From the NCBI RefSeq assembly GCF_003590855.1, contig NZ_QYUP01000010.1, positions 1 through 64,000 of the forward strand: a stretch of 64,000 bases of DNA, read 5' to 3'. Source of the stretch: Massilia cavernae. GTDB taxonomy: Bacteria; Pseudomonadota; Gammaproteobacteria; Burkholderiales; Burkholderiaceae_D. Position numbers and translations under genes: made by a program. A model generated the notes under the pieces. It ran no database searches. It was not told the origin of the DNA and was given only the letters and a program-made list of their open reading frames with translations. Positions 45,002-53,408 of the stretch are shown in pieces; within the stretch, counting starts at the first letter, position 1, and every line of letters starts with the position of its first letter.

Positions 45002-47155
45002 CTACGGCTGCCAGTTCACGTTCACCGTCGCGCTGCCGCTGGCCGGCGTGGCGAAGGTATGGTTGCTGCCGCCCTCCCATACTGTCGGGTTCGCGCTCTT
45101 TTTCATGAACTTGAAGCTGACCGTGGACGAGGCTGGGACACTGACATCGGTATACCAGGTCGGGTAGCTGTACATCACCTGGTTGAACAAAGGCCCGATC
45201 GGGGTAGCCGCGCTCCAGTTGGTCAGCTCGAACTTGTCGCCCGACAAGTAAATGTTCTCGCCCGGCACCGTGGTGGCGTTGTTGACCACGAAGCGCACCG
45301 ACACCTGCGGCCCGCTGAGGATCTCGAACGCGTTGTAGACGCCGCTGGCGACGCCGCCTGCGTTCTTGACGCCGACCGCGTAGATGCCCGCCGCCACCGC
45401 CGGCACCTGCACCTTGACCTGGGTATCTTCCCACGACAGGATCGCGGCGCCGGTGACGGCTGTGGCGCCGAACATCACGGTGCCCGTGGTGGCGCCGAAG
45501 CCGCGCCCGTCGATGGTGACGGTCTTGCCGGGCATCGACATCATCGGACCGACGTGGGCCATGGTCGGTGTGGTAGTGGCCGCGGTGTACTGCCACACTG
45601 CGACCGCGCCCGCCGCCAGCGAGAAGTTGTTGACACCGCCGCCCGCATTGACGGTGATGTTGTTGCCGTTCATGCCGATCCCGGCCAGCACGTCGGTGTA
45701 GCTGCCGGCCGGCAGGCCCGCGATGAAGCCGGTGATGCTGGTGGCGTTGACCAGGTCGCGGTTGATCGCGACCACCGCCACGTTCGGCCCGAACTTGCGC
45801 TCGAAGATCAGGACGTTGTTGTTGAGCCAGCGCTCGGTGGTGCTGCCGTAGGCGATCGCCGGGTTCGACTTGCGCAGCGGCGCCAGTTTCGCCACCAGCT
45901 TGTAGGCGGTGGTGGCGGTGCCGAAGGCGGTCATCTTGGCGCGGTTGTCCGGGTCGCCCGTACCTTCCATGTACTGCTCGGTGCCGTAGTAGATCGCCGG
46001 CACGCCGCGCGAGGTCAGGGTGAACGCCAGCGCCTGTTCCAGCTTGCGGTTGTTGGCGCCGGCCGCCTTGAAGCGCGGCATGTCGTGGTTGTCGATGAAG
46101 GTCACCTGGTCGTTGACCTGGCTGTACTGGGCCGCGGTGTCGCTGATCATCTGGTTCAGACTGGTCATGTCGGCGCTGCCGTCCTTGAACACCTGGCGCA
46201 CCTTCTGGCCGAACTGGAAGTCCAGCAGGCTCATGCCGCTGCGGTTGGCGAAGTAGTGGTTGGCCGGGTCGACCTCGTTCTCGCCCAGGAACCATTCGCC
46301 GAAGGTGAACACCGGCTTGTAGCCGTGCACATAGGCCATGAAGTTCTTTTGCCAGCCGAACGGCATGTGCTTGACCGCGTCCATGCGGATGCCGTCGATG
46401 CCGAGGTCGAGCCAGGTCTTGATGGCGGCCTTGAAGTAGGCGTCGACCTCGGTCTTGTTGTGGTTCATGTCGGCCAGGTCGAACAGGTTGCGGTAGATGC
46501 CGTCCTCCAGGTTAGCGAAGCTGGTGCCGCCGGTGTGATGGAACCAGTTGCCGCTGTCGCTGCTGTAGGAGCTCTTCAGCACGCCGTTATCGTACAGCTT
46601 GCCGTTTTCGCCGAAGCTGGGGTCGGACTGCGAGGCTGGCGAAGTGTGGTTGGGCGCGAAGTCGATGATGACCTTGATGTTCTTCGCATGGGCCGCATTG
46701 ATCAGGTTGGTCAGGTCGGTGAGCGTGCCGTAGGCCAGGTTGGGCTTCTTGAAGTCGCGCGCCCAGTAGCCGTGGTAGGCGGTGTTGTCGGTGCCGGAGT
46801 AGTTGATGATGGCGGTGATGTTTTCGACCGGCTGAGAAATCCAGATCGCGGTGATGCCCATGCCGGTCAGGTAGCCGTCGTCGATCTTGTTCTGGATGCC
46901 CTTCCAGTCGCCGCCGCAGAACAGGCGCTTCTGGGTGCAGCCGGCGCTGAACGCGGCGCCGGTGGGGTTGTTGGCCGCGTTGCCGTCGACGAAGCGGTCG
47001 GTGACGATCTGGTAGATGACGTCGGTGTTGTAGCCCTGCTTGTTGGTCACGCTGGTGTCGGGCGCGGCGTACGAGGGGATTGCGGCCACTGCGGCGGCCA
47101 GTGCTGCGGCCGTGAGCCCGATGGTGCGGAACGATGTGGTCAGTCTTGTCTCCAT
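45002..47155 (-). CDS. Cyclomaltodextrin glucanotransferase (GH13), secreted
   Basis: A 717-residue exported enzyme from ATG 47155 (AGGAAGAAGG ribosome site) with a signal peptide ending near PSYAAPD. The domain order is that of CGTases: GH13 A/B (about 40-430), domain C, an IPT/TIG domain (about 525-615) and a C-terminal CBM20 starch-binding domain (about 617-717). Catalytic residues are the nucleophile Asp in [10 protein letters not shown], acid/base Glu in FTFGEWF and Asp in [10 protein letters not shown]. CGTase hallmarks are [20 protein letters not shown] and an aromatic residue in [12 protein letters not shown]. It converts starch to cyclodextrins outside the cell. Confidence 0.9.
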   Translation of the reverse strand: METRLTTSFRTIGLTAAALAAAVAAIPSYAAPDTSVTNKQGYNTDVIYQIVTDRFVDGNAANNPTGAAFSAGCTQKRLFCGGDWKGIQNKIDDGYLTGMGITAIWISQPVENITAIINYSGTDNTAYHGYWARDFKKPNLAYGTLTDLTNLINAAHAKNIKVIIDFAPNHTSPASQSDPSFGENGKLYDNGVLKSSYSSDSGNWFHHTGGTSFANLEDGIYRNLFDLADMNHNKTEVDAYFKAAIKTWLDLGIDGIRMDAVKHMPFGWQKNFMAYVHGYKPVFTFGEWFLGENEVDPANHYFANRSGMSLLDFQFGQKVRQVFKDGSADMTSLNQMISDTAAQYSQVNDQVTFIDNHDMPRFKAAGANNRKLEQALAFTLTSRGVPAIYYGTEQYMEGTGDPDNRAKMTAFGTATTAYKLVAKLAPLRKSNPAIAYGSTTERWLNNNVLIFERKFGPNVAVVAINRDLVNATSITGFIAGLPAGSYTDVLAGIGMNGNNITVNAGGGVNNFSLAAGAVAVWQYTAATTTPTMAHVGPMMSMPGKTVTIDGRGFGATTGTVMFGATAVTGAAILSWEDTQVKVQVPAVAAGIYAVGVKNAGGVASGVYNAFEILSGPQVSVRFVVNNATTVPGENIYLSGDKFELTNWSAATPIGPLFNQVMYSYPTWYTDVSVPASSTVSFKFMKKSANPTVWEGGSNHTFATPASGSATVNVNWQP

Positions 47156-47262
47156 AACCTTCTTCCTTTTGTAGTGTTGTCGGTTGTCGCCGCCGGTTCC
47201 CGCCACGTGGCTCTGGTGGCCGCGTCGTATGGACAGGTCCTGGAGGGCTAGTAAAGAATGCC

Positions 47263-47275
47263 GTAGTTTAACTAC
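47263..47275. promoter_or_regulatory. Palindromic operator GTAGTTTAACTAC before the CGTase gene
   Basis: A perfect inverted repeat (GTAGTT-T-AACTAC) lies 108 bases before the CGTase start. It resembles the consensus reported for HexR, an RpiR-family sugar-catabolism regulator (TGTARTWWWAYTACA), at 13 of 15 positions. A related copy lies at 47326-47338. No HexR gene is in the window. Confidence 0.5.
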
Positions 47276-47325
47276 TTCGGCAATTGAATTCGCATATAGT
47301 GTTGCGATTGTCACCTATTATTGCC

Positions 47326-47338
47326 GTAGTTTCCCTAC
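47326..47338. promoter_or_regulatory. Second operator-like site GTAGTTTCCCTAC
   Basis: It shares the TGCCGTAGTTT left half with the site at 47263-47275, has the pattern GTAG-TTTNN-CTAC, and lies 63 bases further from the CGTase start. Two such sites flanking the promoter region would suit cooperative or looping control. Confidence 0.4.
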
Positions 47339-47358
47339 CATTTCAGGACGGACAGACG

Positions 47359-47384
47359 AAAAAAAACCCGCGTTGCAGCGGGTT
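47359..47384 (-). terminator. Intrinsic terminator after the flagellin pseudogene
   Basis: On the minus strand the stem AACCCGC / GCGGGTT with a 6-base loop is followed by eight T. It lies about 30 bases beyond the natural flagellin stop codon and separates that gene from the CGTase promoter. Confidence 0.85.
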
Positions 47385-47412
47385 CGTGGCATCGGCGAAT
47401 ATCGCTTCACGG

Positions 47413-48380
47413 TCAGCGCAGCAGCGCCAGCACGGTGCGCGGTTGGTTGTTGGCCTGCGCCACCATCGCATTCGCGGCCTGCTACAGGATCTGGCTGCGC
47501 GTGAGCGCCACCGTTTCGGCAGCATAGTCGGTGTCGACGATGCGCGAGCGGCTGGCCTGCAGCGCCTCGGTGTTCGTGCCCCCCGCGCTGGCCGCCACTT
47601 CCAGCCGTTTGCTGGACGACCCCACCACCACCCGCTGCTGAGTGACGAAGGCGATCGCCTCGTCGATGTGGGCGATGGCGATCGCGCTGCGCTTCAGGTT
47701 GAGGTCGTCGCGCCCGAGCGCGGAGGCGTTCATCGCGGCCAGGCTCAGCTTGATGGTGTCGCTCGCGTTCGCGCCCACCTGCACCTGGATGTCGCGCATG
47801 CCGGTACTGGCGGTGGTTGTGGGGAAAATCTCGGTGAAGCCTTCCAGCGGGTCGTTCCACGGACGCGTGCTGCTGTCCTGCACCACGCTTTTCGCAGGGC
47901 CGCATAGGCGCTTCCGTAGCTGAAGCCGCCGGCGACTTCGGCCACCACGGCGGCGGCGCCCAGGCCCGACACCGCATTGCGCAGGCGCTCGTCGGCGCCG
48001 TGAATCAGTTCGGCTGTGCCTTCGGTGAACCACTGCGGGAACTGGAAGCCGGTCGCGCGCGACATGATGGCATGCGCCATCTCGTGCGCGATGATGCGGT
48101 CGCTGTACATCGGCGCGGTGCCGCCGTCCGGCTGGTTGGTCGACGGGAAGTCCGCCATGTCGATGCCGCTTCGTTAATGTTGCGGTTTGCTTCAGCGTTG
48201 CCGCGCAAGCCTGCCGACATCCGTTCCGCCATGGCCATGCCGGCCGCGTCGTCCGATGCGCTCTGGATGCGCAAGCCGGAAGACAGCCGGTTGATGGTCC
48301 GCGCCATATCCTCCCCCCATGCCGGAGGCGCGCCGCTGCGCTTGCAGCGATATGACGTTGGTTGAAATCGATATCGACAT
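47413..48380 (-). pseudogene. Flagellinolysin-type flagellin with metallopeptidase domain, decayed
   Basis: Pieces in different frames together read as a flagellin with a protease inserted in its variable region. The N-terminus is [14 protein letters not shown] (from 48380), then in another frame [21 protein letters not shown] peptidase segment follows with the zinc motif AHEMAHAIM (HExxH) and [14 protein letters not shown]. The flagellin C-terminus has VQVGANASDTIKLSLAAMN and TQQRVVVGSSSKRLE. Near the end, CAG has become TAG (47482-47484), after which QAANAMVAQANNQPRTVLAL continues to the normal stop. At least two frame breaks, probable internal deletion and a nonsense codon show real decay. 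No other flagellar gene is nearby. Confidence 0.8.
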
Positions 48381-48473
48381 CAGGGGAAGAACCGTTTGCA
48401 ATCTTGCATCAGTAACGGCACCTCCCCGGAAATCTTGAGGCCTTTGCAAGAAAGGCCGCAATCGGTGCGCCGC

Positions 48474-49760
48474 TTAGTGCACCGGCGCCCCGCGCAGCCG
48501 GCTGACCTCGAGCGGCGACACCAGCTTGCCCTCGTTGCCCCAGCTGGTGCGGATGTACGAGACCACCGCCGCCACTTCGCTGTCGTTCAGGGTGCTGCCG
48601 AAAAGCGGCATGCCGTAGGGGCGCGGATTGCCGGCGGTGCTGGGAGCGAAGCCGCCGTTAAGCACCATGCGCACCGGATTGGTGGCGGTATCGAGCGCCA
48701 GCGAGCGGTTGCCGGCCAGCGGCGGGTAGGCCGGTGCGGCGCCCTTGCCGCCGGCGCCGTGGCATGCGGCGCAGTTCTGCTCGTACAGCTTCGCGCCGGC
48801 GCGCAGCACCGCCTCGGCGTCGCCCGCCAGCGCCGCCGCCGGTTTGGCGTGCACCGTGGCGCCGGTCGTCGGCAGCGACTTCAGGTAGGCCGCCATCGCA
48901 TCGACGTCGGCGCCGCTCAGGTGTTGCAGGCTGCCGCTGACCACTTCCGCCATCGGGCCGAACACGGCGCCGCGCGCCGACACGCCGGTCTTGAGCAGGC
49001 TGGCAATGTCGGCCGCTTCCCATTCGCCCAACCCGGTTTCATCGCCGGATCCCAGCGCCGGTGCGTACCAGTCCATGGCCGGAATCATGCCGCCGCCAAG
49101 AACGGCCTCGCCGATACTGCCGCCCAGCGCCGTCCTCGGCGTGTGGCACGCGCTGCAGTGACCGAGGCCCTGCACCAGGTAGGCGCCCCGGTTCCACTCG
49201 GCCGATCGCGCCGGCTGCTGTTCGAATTCGCCCGGCGTGAAGTACAGCGTGCGCCAGAACGCCAGCAGGATGCGCTGGTTGTAGGGGAATGCCAGCTCGT
49301 GCTCCAGATTTGGCTGGCGCACGGCGGGGATGGTCTTGAAGTAGGCGTACAGCGCGTCGGAATCTGCGCGCGTGACCTTGGTGTAGTTCGGATACGGGAA
49401 GGCCGGGTAGAGGAAGCTGCCGTCCTTCGACTTGCCGTTGTGGATGGCGCGCCAGAAGTCGTCCGGGGTCCAGCTGCCGATGCCGGTTTCCTGGTCCTGG
49501 GTGAGGTTGGGCGCATAGATGTTGCCGAACGGGGTTTCGATGGCCCGCCCGCCCGCATATTCCTTGCCGCCGCGCGTAGTATGGCAGGCCATGCAGTTGC
49601 CGGCGCGCGCAAGGTAGGCGCCGCGCACCGCCTGCGCGGCCTGGTCGGCAACCGGCGCCGCCGCATGGGCGCGTTGCGGCTCGCTGGCCAGTTCGACGCC
49701 GACGATCGCCAGCGGCACAAGGATGATCGCCACAAGGGCGCCAATCAAAATACGTTTCAT
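48474..49760 (-). CDS. Triheme cytochrome c (dehydrogenase-type subunit)
   Basis: A 428-residue exported protein with an N-terminal signal/anchor (ILIGALVAIILVPLAIVGVE) and three heme c sites: CMACH (about residue 56), CSACH (about 203) and CAACH (about 332). The arrangement matches the cytochrome subunits of membrane-bound alcohol and gluconate dehydrogenases, which pass electrons to the respiratory chain in the periplasm. No dehydrogenase catalytic subunit is adjacent. The partner upstream is a diheme cytochrome, so it may serve general electron transfer. Confidence 0.88.
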   Translation of the reverse strand: MKRILIGALVAIILVPLAIVGVELASEPQRAHAAAPVADQAAQAVRGAYLARAGNCMACHTTRGGKEYAGGRAIETPFGNIYAPNLTQDQETGIGSWTPDDFWRAIHNGKSKDGSFLYPAFPYPNYTKVTRADSDALYAYFKTIPAVRQPNLEHELAFPYNQRILLAFWRTLYFTPGEFEQQPARSAEWNRGAYLVQGLGHCSACHTPRTALGGSIGEAVLGGGMIPAMDWYAPALGSGDETGLGEWEAADIASLLKTGVSARGAVFGPMAEVVSGSLQHLSGADVDAMAAYLKSLPTTGATVHAKPAAALAGDAEAVLRAGAKLYEQNCAACHGAGGKGAAPAYPPLAGNRSLALDTATNPVRMVLNGGFAPSTAGNPRPYGMPLFGSTLNDSEVAAVVSYIRTSWGNEGKLVSPLEVSRLRGAPVH

Positions 49761-49777
49761 ATCACGGCTCTTCGTGT

Positions 49778-50491
49778 TCAATGGGCACTGCCGCAAGCGA
49801 GCGGCAGCTTGACCGGGGAGGCGGGCGCGGGGGCCATGTCGGCGGGAACCGGCAGCGACGCCAGCCACGCCGACACGGACGCGATGTCGTCCGGCGTCAA
49901 GCGCCGGCTTACCTGCGCCATGCAGTCGGGCGCGGCAGCCTTGCGCGCGCCCGTCTTCCATGCGCCGAACTGGGCATTCAGGTAGTCGCGCGGGAGTCCC
50001 AGCAGGCCGGGAATGGCGGGCAGCACGCCGGCCAGCTTCTGGCCGTGGCACGCCACACAGGCCGGGATTTTCCTGGCCTGGTCGCCGGCCAGTGCCAGCG
50101 CCTTCCCGCGCGCCAGCTCGGCCGGCGCCGCGCCGGCCGGCTGTGGGGCGGGATACGGCGGATGCTGGGCCGAGAAATACGCAGCCATCTCGCGCAGGTA
50201 GGCGTCCGACAGGTGGGCCACCATGTGGGTCATCGCCGGATACTGGCGCTTGCCGTCCCTGAAATTGAGCAGCTGGTTGTACAGGTAGGCCTCCGGCTTG
50301 CCGGCGATGCGGGGGAAGAAGCCTTCGCTGGTGGCGCGGCCCTCCTTGCCATGGCAGGCCGCGCACGCCAGGGCGCGCTGGGCGATCGTGTCGGGAACGG
50401 CTGGCGACCGGGCCGGCGCCGCCATGGCGGCGCTTGTCACCAGCGCCAGCAGGGCCGCGCAAGTTCGCAGGAATTGTTTGGAAATGTTCAT
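49778..50491 (-). CDS. Diheme cytochrome c, c4-like
   Basis: A 237-residue exported protein with a signal peptide (MNISKQFLRTCAALLALVTS, cleaved near AMAAPA) and two heme sites, CAACHGKEG (about residue 43) and CVACHGQKLAG (about residue 144), one per half. Each half resembles a class I cytochrome c, giving the c4 layout. An alternative ATG at 50500 adds three residues. It lies 17 bases before the triheme cytochrome gene, so both are one operon. Confidence 0.85.
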   Translation of the reverse strand: MNISKQFLRTCAALLALVTSAAMAAPARSPAVPDTIAQRALACAACHGKEGRATSEGFFPRIAGKPEAYLYNQLLNFRDGKRQYPAMTHMVAHLSDAYLREMAAYFSAQHPPYPAPQPAGAAPAELARGKALALAGDQARKIPACVACHGQKLAGVLPAIPGLLGLPRDYLNAQFGAWKTGARKAAAPDCMAQVSRRLTPDDIASVSAWLASLPVPADMAPAPASPVKLPLACGSAH

Positions 50492-50552
50492 GGCCTCCAT
50501 TTTCGATGCGGCGAGCCCGGCAGAACAGAGGCAGCCGTGCCTTATTTTTGCG

Positions 50553-50571
50553 TATCAGTTGCTTACTGATA
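50553..50571. promoter_or_regulatory. Inverted repeat TATCAGT-TGCTT-ACTGATA between divergent operons
   Basis: Perfect 7-base arms with a 5-base centre lie between the cytochrome operon (minus strand) and the DUF2970/MocR operon (plus strand). An operator shared by both directions is plausible; MocR regulators often control their own divergent neighbours. Confidence 0.45.
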
Positions 50572-50703
50572 TGGTTCGACCAACTCCCTAGCTCCTCGCG
50601 CCACGCCCGGCACACATTCATCTGATATGCTGTTTTCAATACAAACTGCATCTGTACCAGCGCAGCGGCAACCGGGATAATCGGTGGCTACAGGAGGTCT
50701 ACC

Positions 50704-50916
50704 ATGAAACAAACCGACAGCAAACCCAGGGGCCGCTCCTTTGGCGGGACGATGAAGGCCATTGCGTGGTCGTTCATCGGGCTGCGCCGCAAAAGCGACT
50801 TCGACGACGACGTCGAGGGCGGCATGAACCCGTTCTACGTCATCATCGCCGCCCTGATTGGCGCGGCGCTGTTCATCGCCCTGCTGGTCTTCGTGGCCCA
50901 GTCGGCAGTGGCATGA
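50704..50916 (+). CDS. DUF2970 small membrane protein
   Basis: A 70-residue protein with a strong AGGAGG ribosome site. TMKAIAWSFIGLRRKSDFDD is the DUF2970 signature and is followed by one transmembrane helix (FYVIIAALIGAALFIALLVF). The function is unknown. Its stop overlaps the start of the MocR-type gene by 4 bases (ATGA). Confidence 0.88.
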   Translation: MKQTDSKPRGRSFGGTMKAIAWSFIGLRRKSDFDDDVEGGMNPFYVIIAALIGAALFIALLVFVAQSAVA

Positions 50917-52334
50917 AACGCTACGAGGCTTTCGCCGAGGAGATCGCCCAGTCGATCCGTACCGGGGTACTGAAGCTGGGCGACCGCCTGCCATCGGTGC
51001 GCCAGGCCAGCGCCAGCCGCAGCGTGAGCCCGTCCACGGTGTTCGAAGCCTACTACCTGCTGGAGGCGCGCGGCCTGATCCGCGCGCGCGAACGCTCGGG
51101 CTACTACGTCACCGCCGGCGCCAAGACGCTGCTGCCGGAACCGGAAACGGCGGCGCGCCCGGACGACGACTCCACGCCCATCGAGGTCAGCGAGCTGGTA
51201 TTCGAGATCCTCGAATCGACCAAGATGCGCGACGTCGTCCCGTTCGGGTCGGCCTTCCCCAGCCCGCTGCTGTACCCCCTGCCGCGCCTGGCCCGTTCGA
51301 TGGCGTCCAGCGTGCAGGCGATGGACCCGTGGAGCACGGTCGACGACCTCACGCCCGGCAACGCCAGCCTGCGGCGCCAGATCGCGCTGCGCTACCTGGC
51401 CGACGGCGTCCATGTGCACACCGACGAAATCGTCATCACCAACGGCGCGCTGGAGGCGCTGAACCTGTGCCTGCACACGGTGGCCCGTCCCGGCGACTCG
51501 GTCATCGTGGAGTCGCCCGCGTTCTATGGCGCGCTGCAGGCGCTGGAAGGCTTCGGCGTGAAGGCGATCCAGGTCCAGACCCACCCGCGCGAAGGCATCG
51601 ACATGGCGGGACTGGCATCGGCGCTAGAACGGCACAAGCCGAAGGCGTGCTGGCTGATGACCAACTTCCAGAACCCGATGGGCGCCGTGATGCCGGACGA
51701 GAAAAAGCAGGCGCTGGTCGCGCTGCTGGAAGCGCACGGCGTGCCGCTGATCGAGGACGACGTCTACGGCGAACTCTATTTCGGCAACCGGCGTCCGCTG
51801 CCCGCCAAGGCCTGGGACAAAAGCGGCATGGTGATGCACTGCTCCTCGTTCTCGAAAAGCCTGGCGCCGGGCTACCGCGTGGGCTGGGCGATTCCCGGCC
51901 GCTATGCCAAGGCGGTGGCGCGGCTGAAGCTGACGCGCACCCTGTCGGCGTCCGCGCCGGCGCAGGCTGCGATCGCCGACTACCTCGCCAAGGGCGGCTA
52001 CGATAAGCACCTGCGCCAGCTGCGCCACGCGCTGGCGGTCCAGCAGGAAGCAATGATGCAGGCCGTGGTGCGCCACTTCCCGGCTGGCACGCGCGCCACC
52101 CGTCCGTCCGGCGGCTACTTCCTGTGGATCGAGCTGCCGGGCGACGTCAATACACTGGAAATCCACCGCCGCGCGCTGTCGCTCGGCATCAGCGTGGCGC
52201 CGGGGCCGATGTTTTCCGCACAGCGCAAGTTCTCCAATTGCCTGCGCCTGAACTACGGCCATCCCTGGGATGCGCGCGCCGAAGCGGCGATGGCAACGCT
52301 GGGGCGCCTGCTTTCCACCCGTGGCGGCCAGTAG
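50913..52334 (+). CDS. MocR-type transcription factor (GntR HTH + aminotransferase fold)
   Basis: A 473-residue fusion. The winged helix (about residues 1-66) has IRTGVLKLGDRLPSVRQASA and SPSTVFEAYYLLEARGLI. The class I aminotransferase-like domain follows, with NGALEALNLCLHTVARPGDS, NFQNPMGAVMPDEKK, EDDVYGELYFG and the PLP lysine in CSSFSKSLAPGYRVGW. MocR proteins sense PLP or amino-group ligands and regulate vitamin B6, GABA or transport genes. It is translationally coupled to the DUF2970 gene. Confidence 0.93.
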   Translation: MKRYEAFAEEIAQSIRTGVLKLGDRLPSVRQASASRSVSPSTVFEAYYLLEARGLIRARERSGYYVTAGAKTLLPEPETAARPDDDSTPIEVSELVFEILESTKMRDVVPFGSAFPSPLLYPLPRLARSMASSVQAMDPWSTVDDLTPGNASLRRQIALRYLADGVHVHTDEIVITNGALEALNLCLHTVARPGDSVIVESPAFYGALQALEGFGVKAIQVQTHPREGIDMAGLASALERHKPKACWLMTNFQNPMGAVMPDEKKQALVALLEAHGVPLIEDDVYGELYFGNRRPLPAKAWDKSGMVMHCSSFSKSLAPGYRVGWAIPGRYAKAVARLKLTRTLSASAPAQAAIADYLAKGGYDKHLRQLRHALAVQQEAMMQAVVRHFPAGTRATRPSGGYFLWIELPGDVNTLEIHRRALSLGISVAPGPMFSAQRKFSNCLRLNYGHPWDARAEAAMATLGRLLSTRGGQ

Positions 52335-52379
52335 TGGCATAGAATTGACCGCGCTGGTTCACCTCAAGGAGAAAGCGCG

Positions 52380-52718
52380 ATGAAATGGCTTGCCATGTTA
52401 ACGCTGTTGTTCGCCACCCAGGCGAGCGCCCACCATGGCTGGAGCGAATACGATGCCGACAAGCCCTTGCAGCTGAAGGGCACTATCGAAGAATCCGGCT
52501 ACACCCACCCGCACGGCTACGTACGCCTGAAGACCGCCGCCAAGACCTGGCTGGTCGTGCTGGCGCCGCCAAGCCGCATGGAAAACCGCGGGCTGGCGAA
52601 GGACGCCCTGGCAAAAGGGAACACCGCCACCGTGCACGGCTACCCCCACCGCACCAAGCCGGATGAACTTCGCGCCGAACGCATCACCATAGGCGACAAG
52701 ACCACGGAGCTGCGCTGA
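52380..52718 (+). CDS. DUF6152-family exported protein
   Basis: A 112-residue protein with a signal peptide (WLAMLTLLFATQASA) and the family opening HHGWSEYDADKPLQLKGTIE, then HPHGYVRLKTAAKTWLVVLA. AAGGAG precedes the start. The function is unknown; a periplasmic beta-rich fold is likely. Its stop overlaps the next start by one base (TGATG), so the two are an operon. Confidence 0.87.
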   Translation: MKWLAMLTLLFATQASAHHGWSEYDADKPLQLKGTIEESGYTHPHGYVRLKTAAKTWLVVLAPPSRMENRGLAKDALAKGNTATVHGYPHRTKPDELRAERITIGDKTTELR

Positions 52719-53206
52719 TGGAAGGCGCGGCCGGCCTCCTTGGCTGGCTGGAAGCGACCCCGCTGGCCGCCGCGATGCGCGGCAGCACCTGGATGTACCC
52801 GATCGTCGAGATCTTCCACATCACCGGTTTCGCAATACTGGTGGGGTCGGTCGCGCTGTTCGACCTGCGCGTGCTCGGCTTCGCCCGCGCGCTGCCGGTG
52901 CAGGCGCTCGCGCGCCACCTGCTTCCGTGGGCGGTCGCAAGCCTGGGGCTTATCGTGCCGGCCGGGCTGATGATGTTTTCGGCCCATCCCCATGATTTCG
53001 CCGGCAACCCGGTCTTCCAGCTGAAGCTCTCTCTCATTGCGCTGGCCGGGCTGAATGCGGCATGGTTTCACCTCGGGGTGTACCGGGGCGCGGCGTCGTG
53101 GAATACGCAAGTGGCCGCGCCGCCGCTGGCGCGCGTCCAGGCGGCGGCATCGCTGGCAATCTGGATCGCCGTGATCTGCTGCGGGCGCTTGCTGGCCTAT
53201 ACCTAG
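52718..53206 (+). CDS. DUF6644-family membrane protein
   Basis: A 162-residue protein with four or so transmembrane helices. An N-terminal LLGWLEATPLAAAMRGSTWM is followed by the His-containing helix YPIVEIFHITGFAILVGSVA, a pattern of DUF6644 proteins. Conserved membrane histidines (in FHITG, ARHLLPWA, FSAHPHDF and AWFHLG) could bind heme or metal; this is an inference. It is coupled to the DUF6152 gene. Confidence 0.8.
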   Translation: MEGAAGLLGWLEATPLAAAMRGSTWMYPIVEIFHITGFAILVGSVALFDLRVLGFARALPVQALARHLLPWAVASLGLIVPAGLMMFSAHPHDFAGNPVFQLKLSLIALAGLNAAWFHLGVYRGAASWNTQVAAPPLARVQAAASLAIWIAVICCGRLLAYT

Positions 53207-53239
53207 CCGCTCCTCTGCCTGGGCGTCAAGGCGCTTAGG

Positions 53240-53300
53240 ATCGGGGACAGACCACCATCTGGTCGAGATCGAGGTCAGCGTGACCCGGTCTGTCCCCGAT
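53240..53300. repeat. Inverted repeat ATCGGGGACAGACC / GGTCTGTCCCCGAT
   Basis: Two perfect 14-base arms (53240-53253 and 53287-53300) with a 33-base centre lie 33 bases after the DUF6644 gene. It could be a dispersed REP/MITE-like unit and may also act as a transcription barrier. Confidence 0.65.
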
Positions 53301-53319
53301 CTATCCGGGATCGTCACCA

Positions 53320-53349
53320 GACATCCGACAACGGATGTCATTGTATAAT
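53320..53349 (+). promoter_or_regulatory. Promoter of the FadR-type regulator overlapping an operator
   Basis: The palindrome GACATCCGACAACGGATGTC (8-base arms, 53320-53339) lies where a -35 box would be, and TATAAT (53344-53349) is a perfect -10. The arrangement suggests autorepression by the downstream GntR-family regulator. Confidence 0.6.
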
Positions 53350-53408
53350 CTGCACATTCGGAAACGGCAATCCGGGATCTTCCCGTTTTTATCCCCCTCC
53401 CAGCCCAT

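Noticed and set aside
45002..47155. Plain alpha-amylase
   Set aside because: The N-terminal sequence, five-domain order with IPT/TIG and CBM20, and the aromatic residue in [12 protein letters not shown] fit cyclomaltodextrin glucanotransferase better, although product specificity is not proven.
45059..47251. 730-codon plus-strand frame over the CGTase gene
   Set aside because: The minus strand carries the full CGTase with all catalytic residues; the other frame is a shadow.
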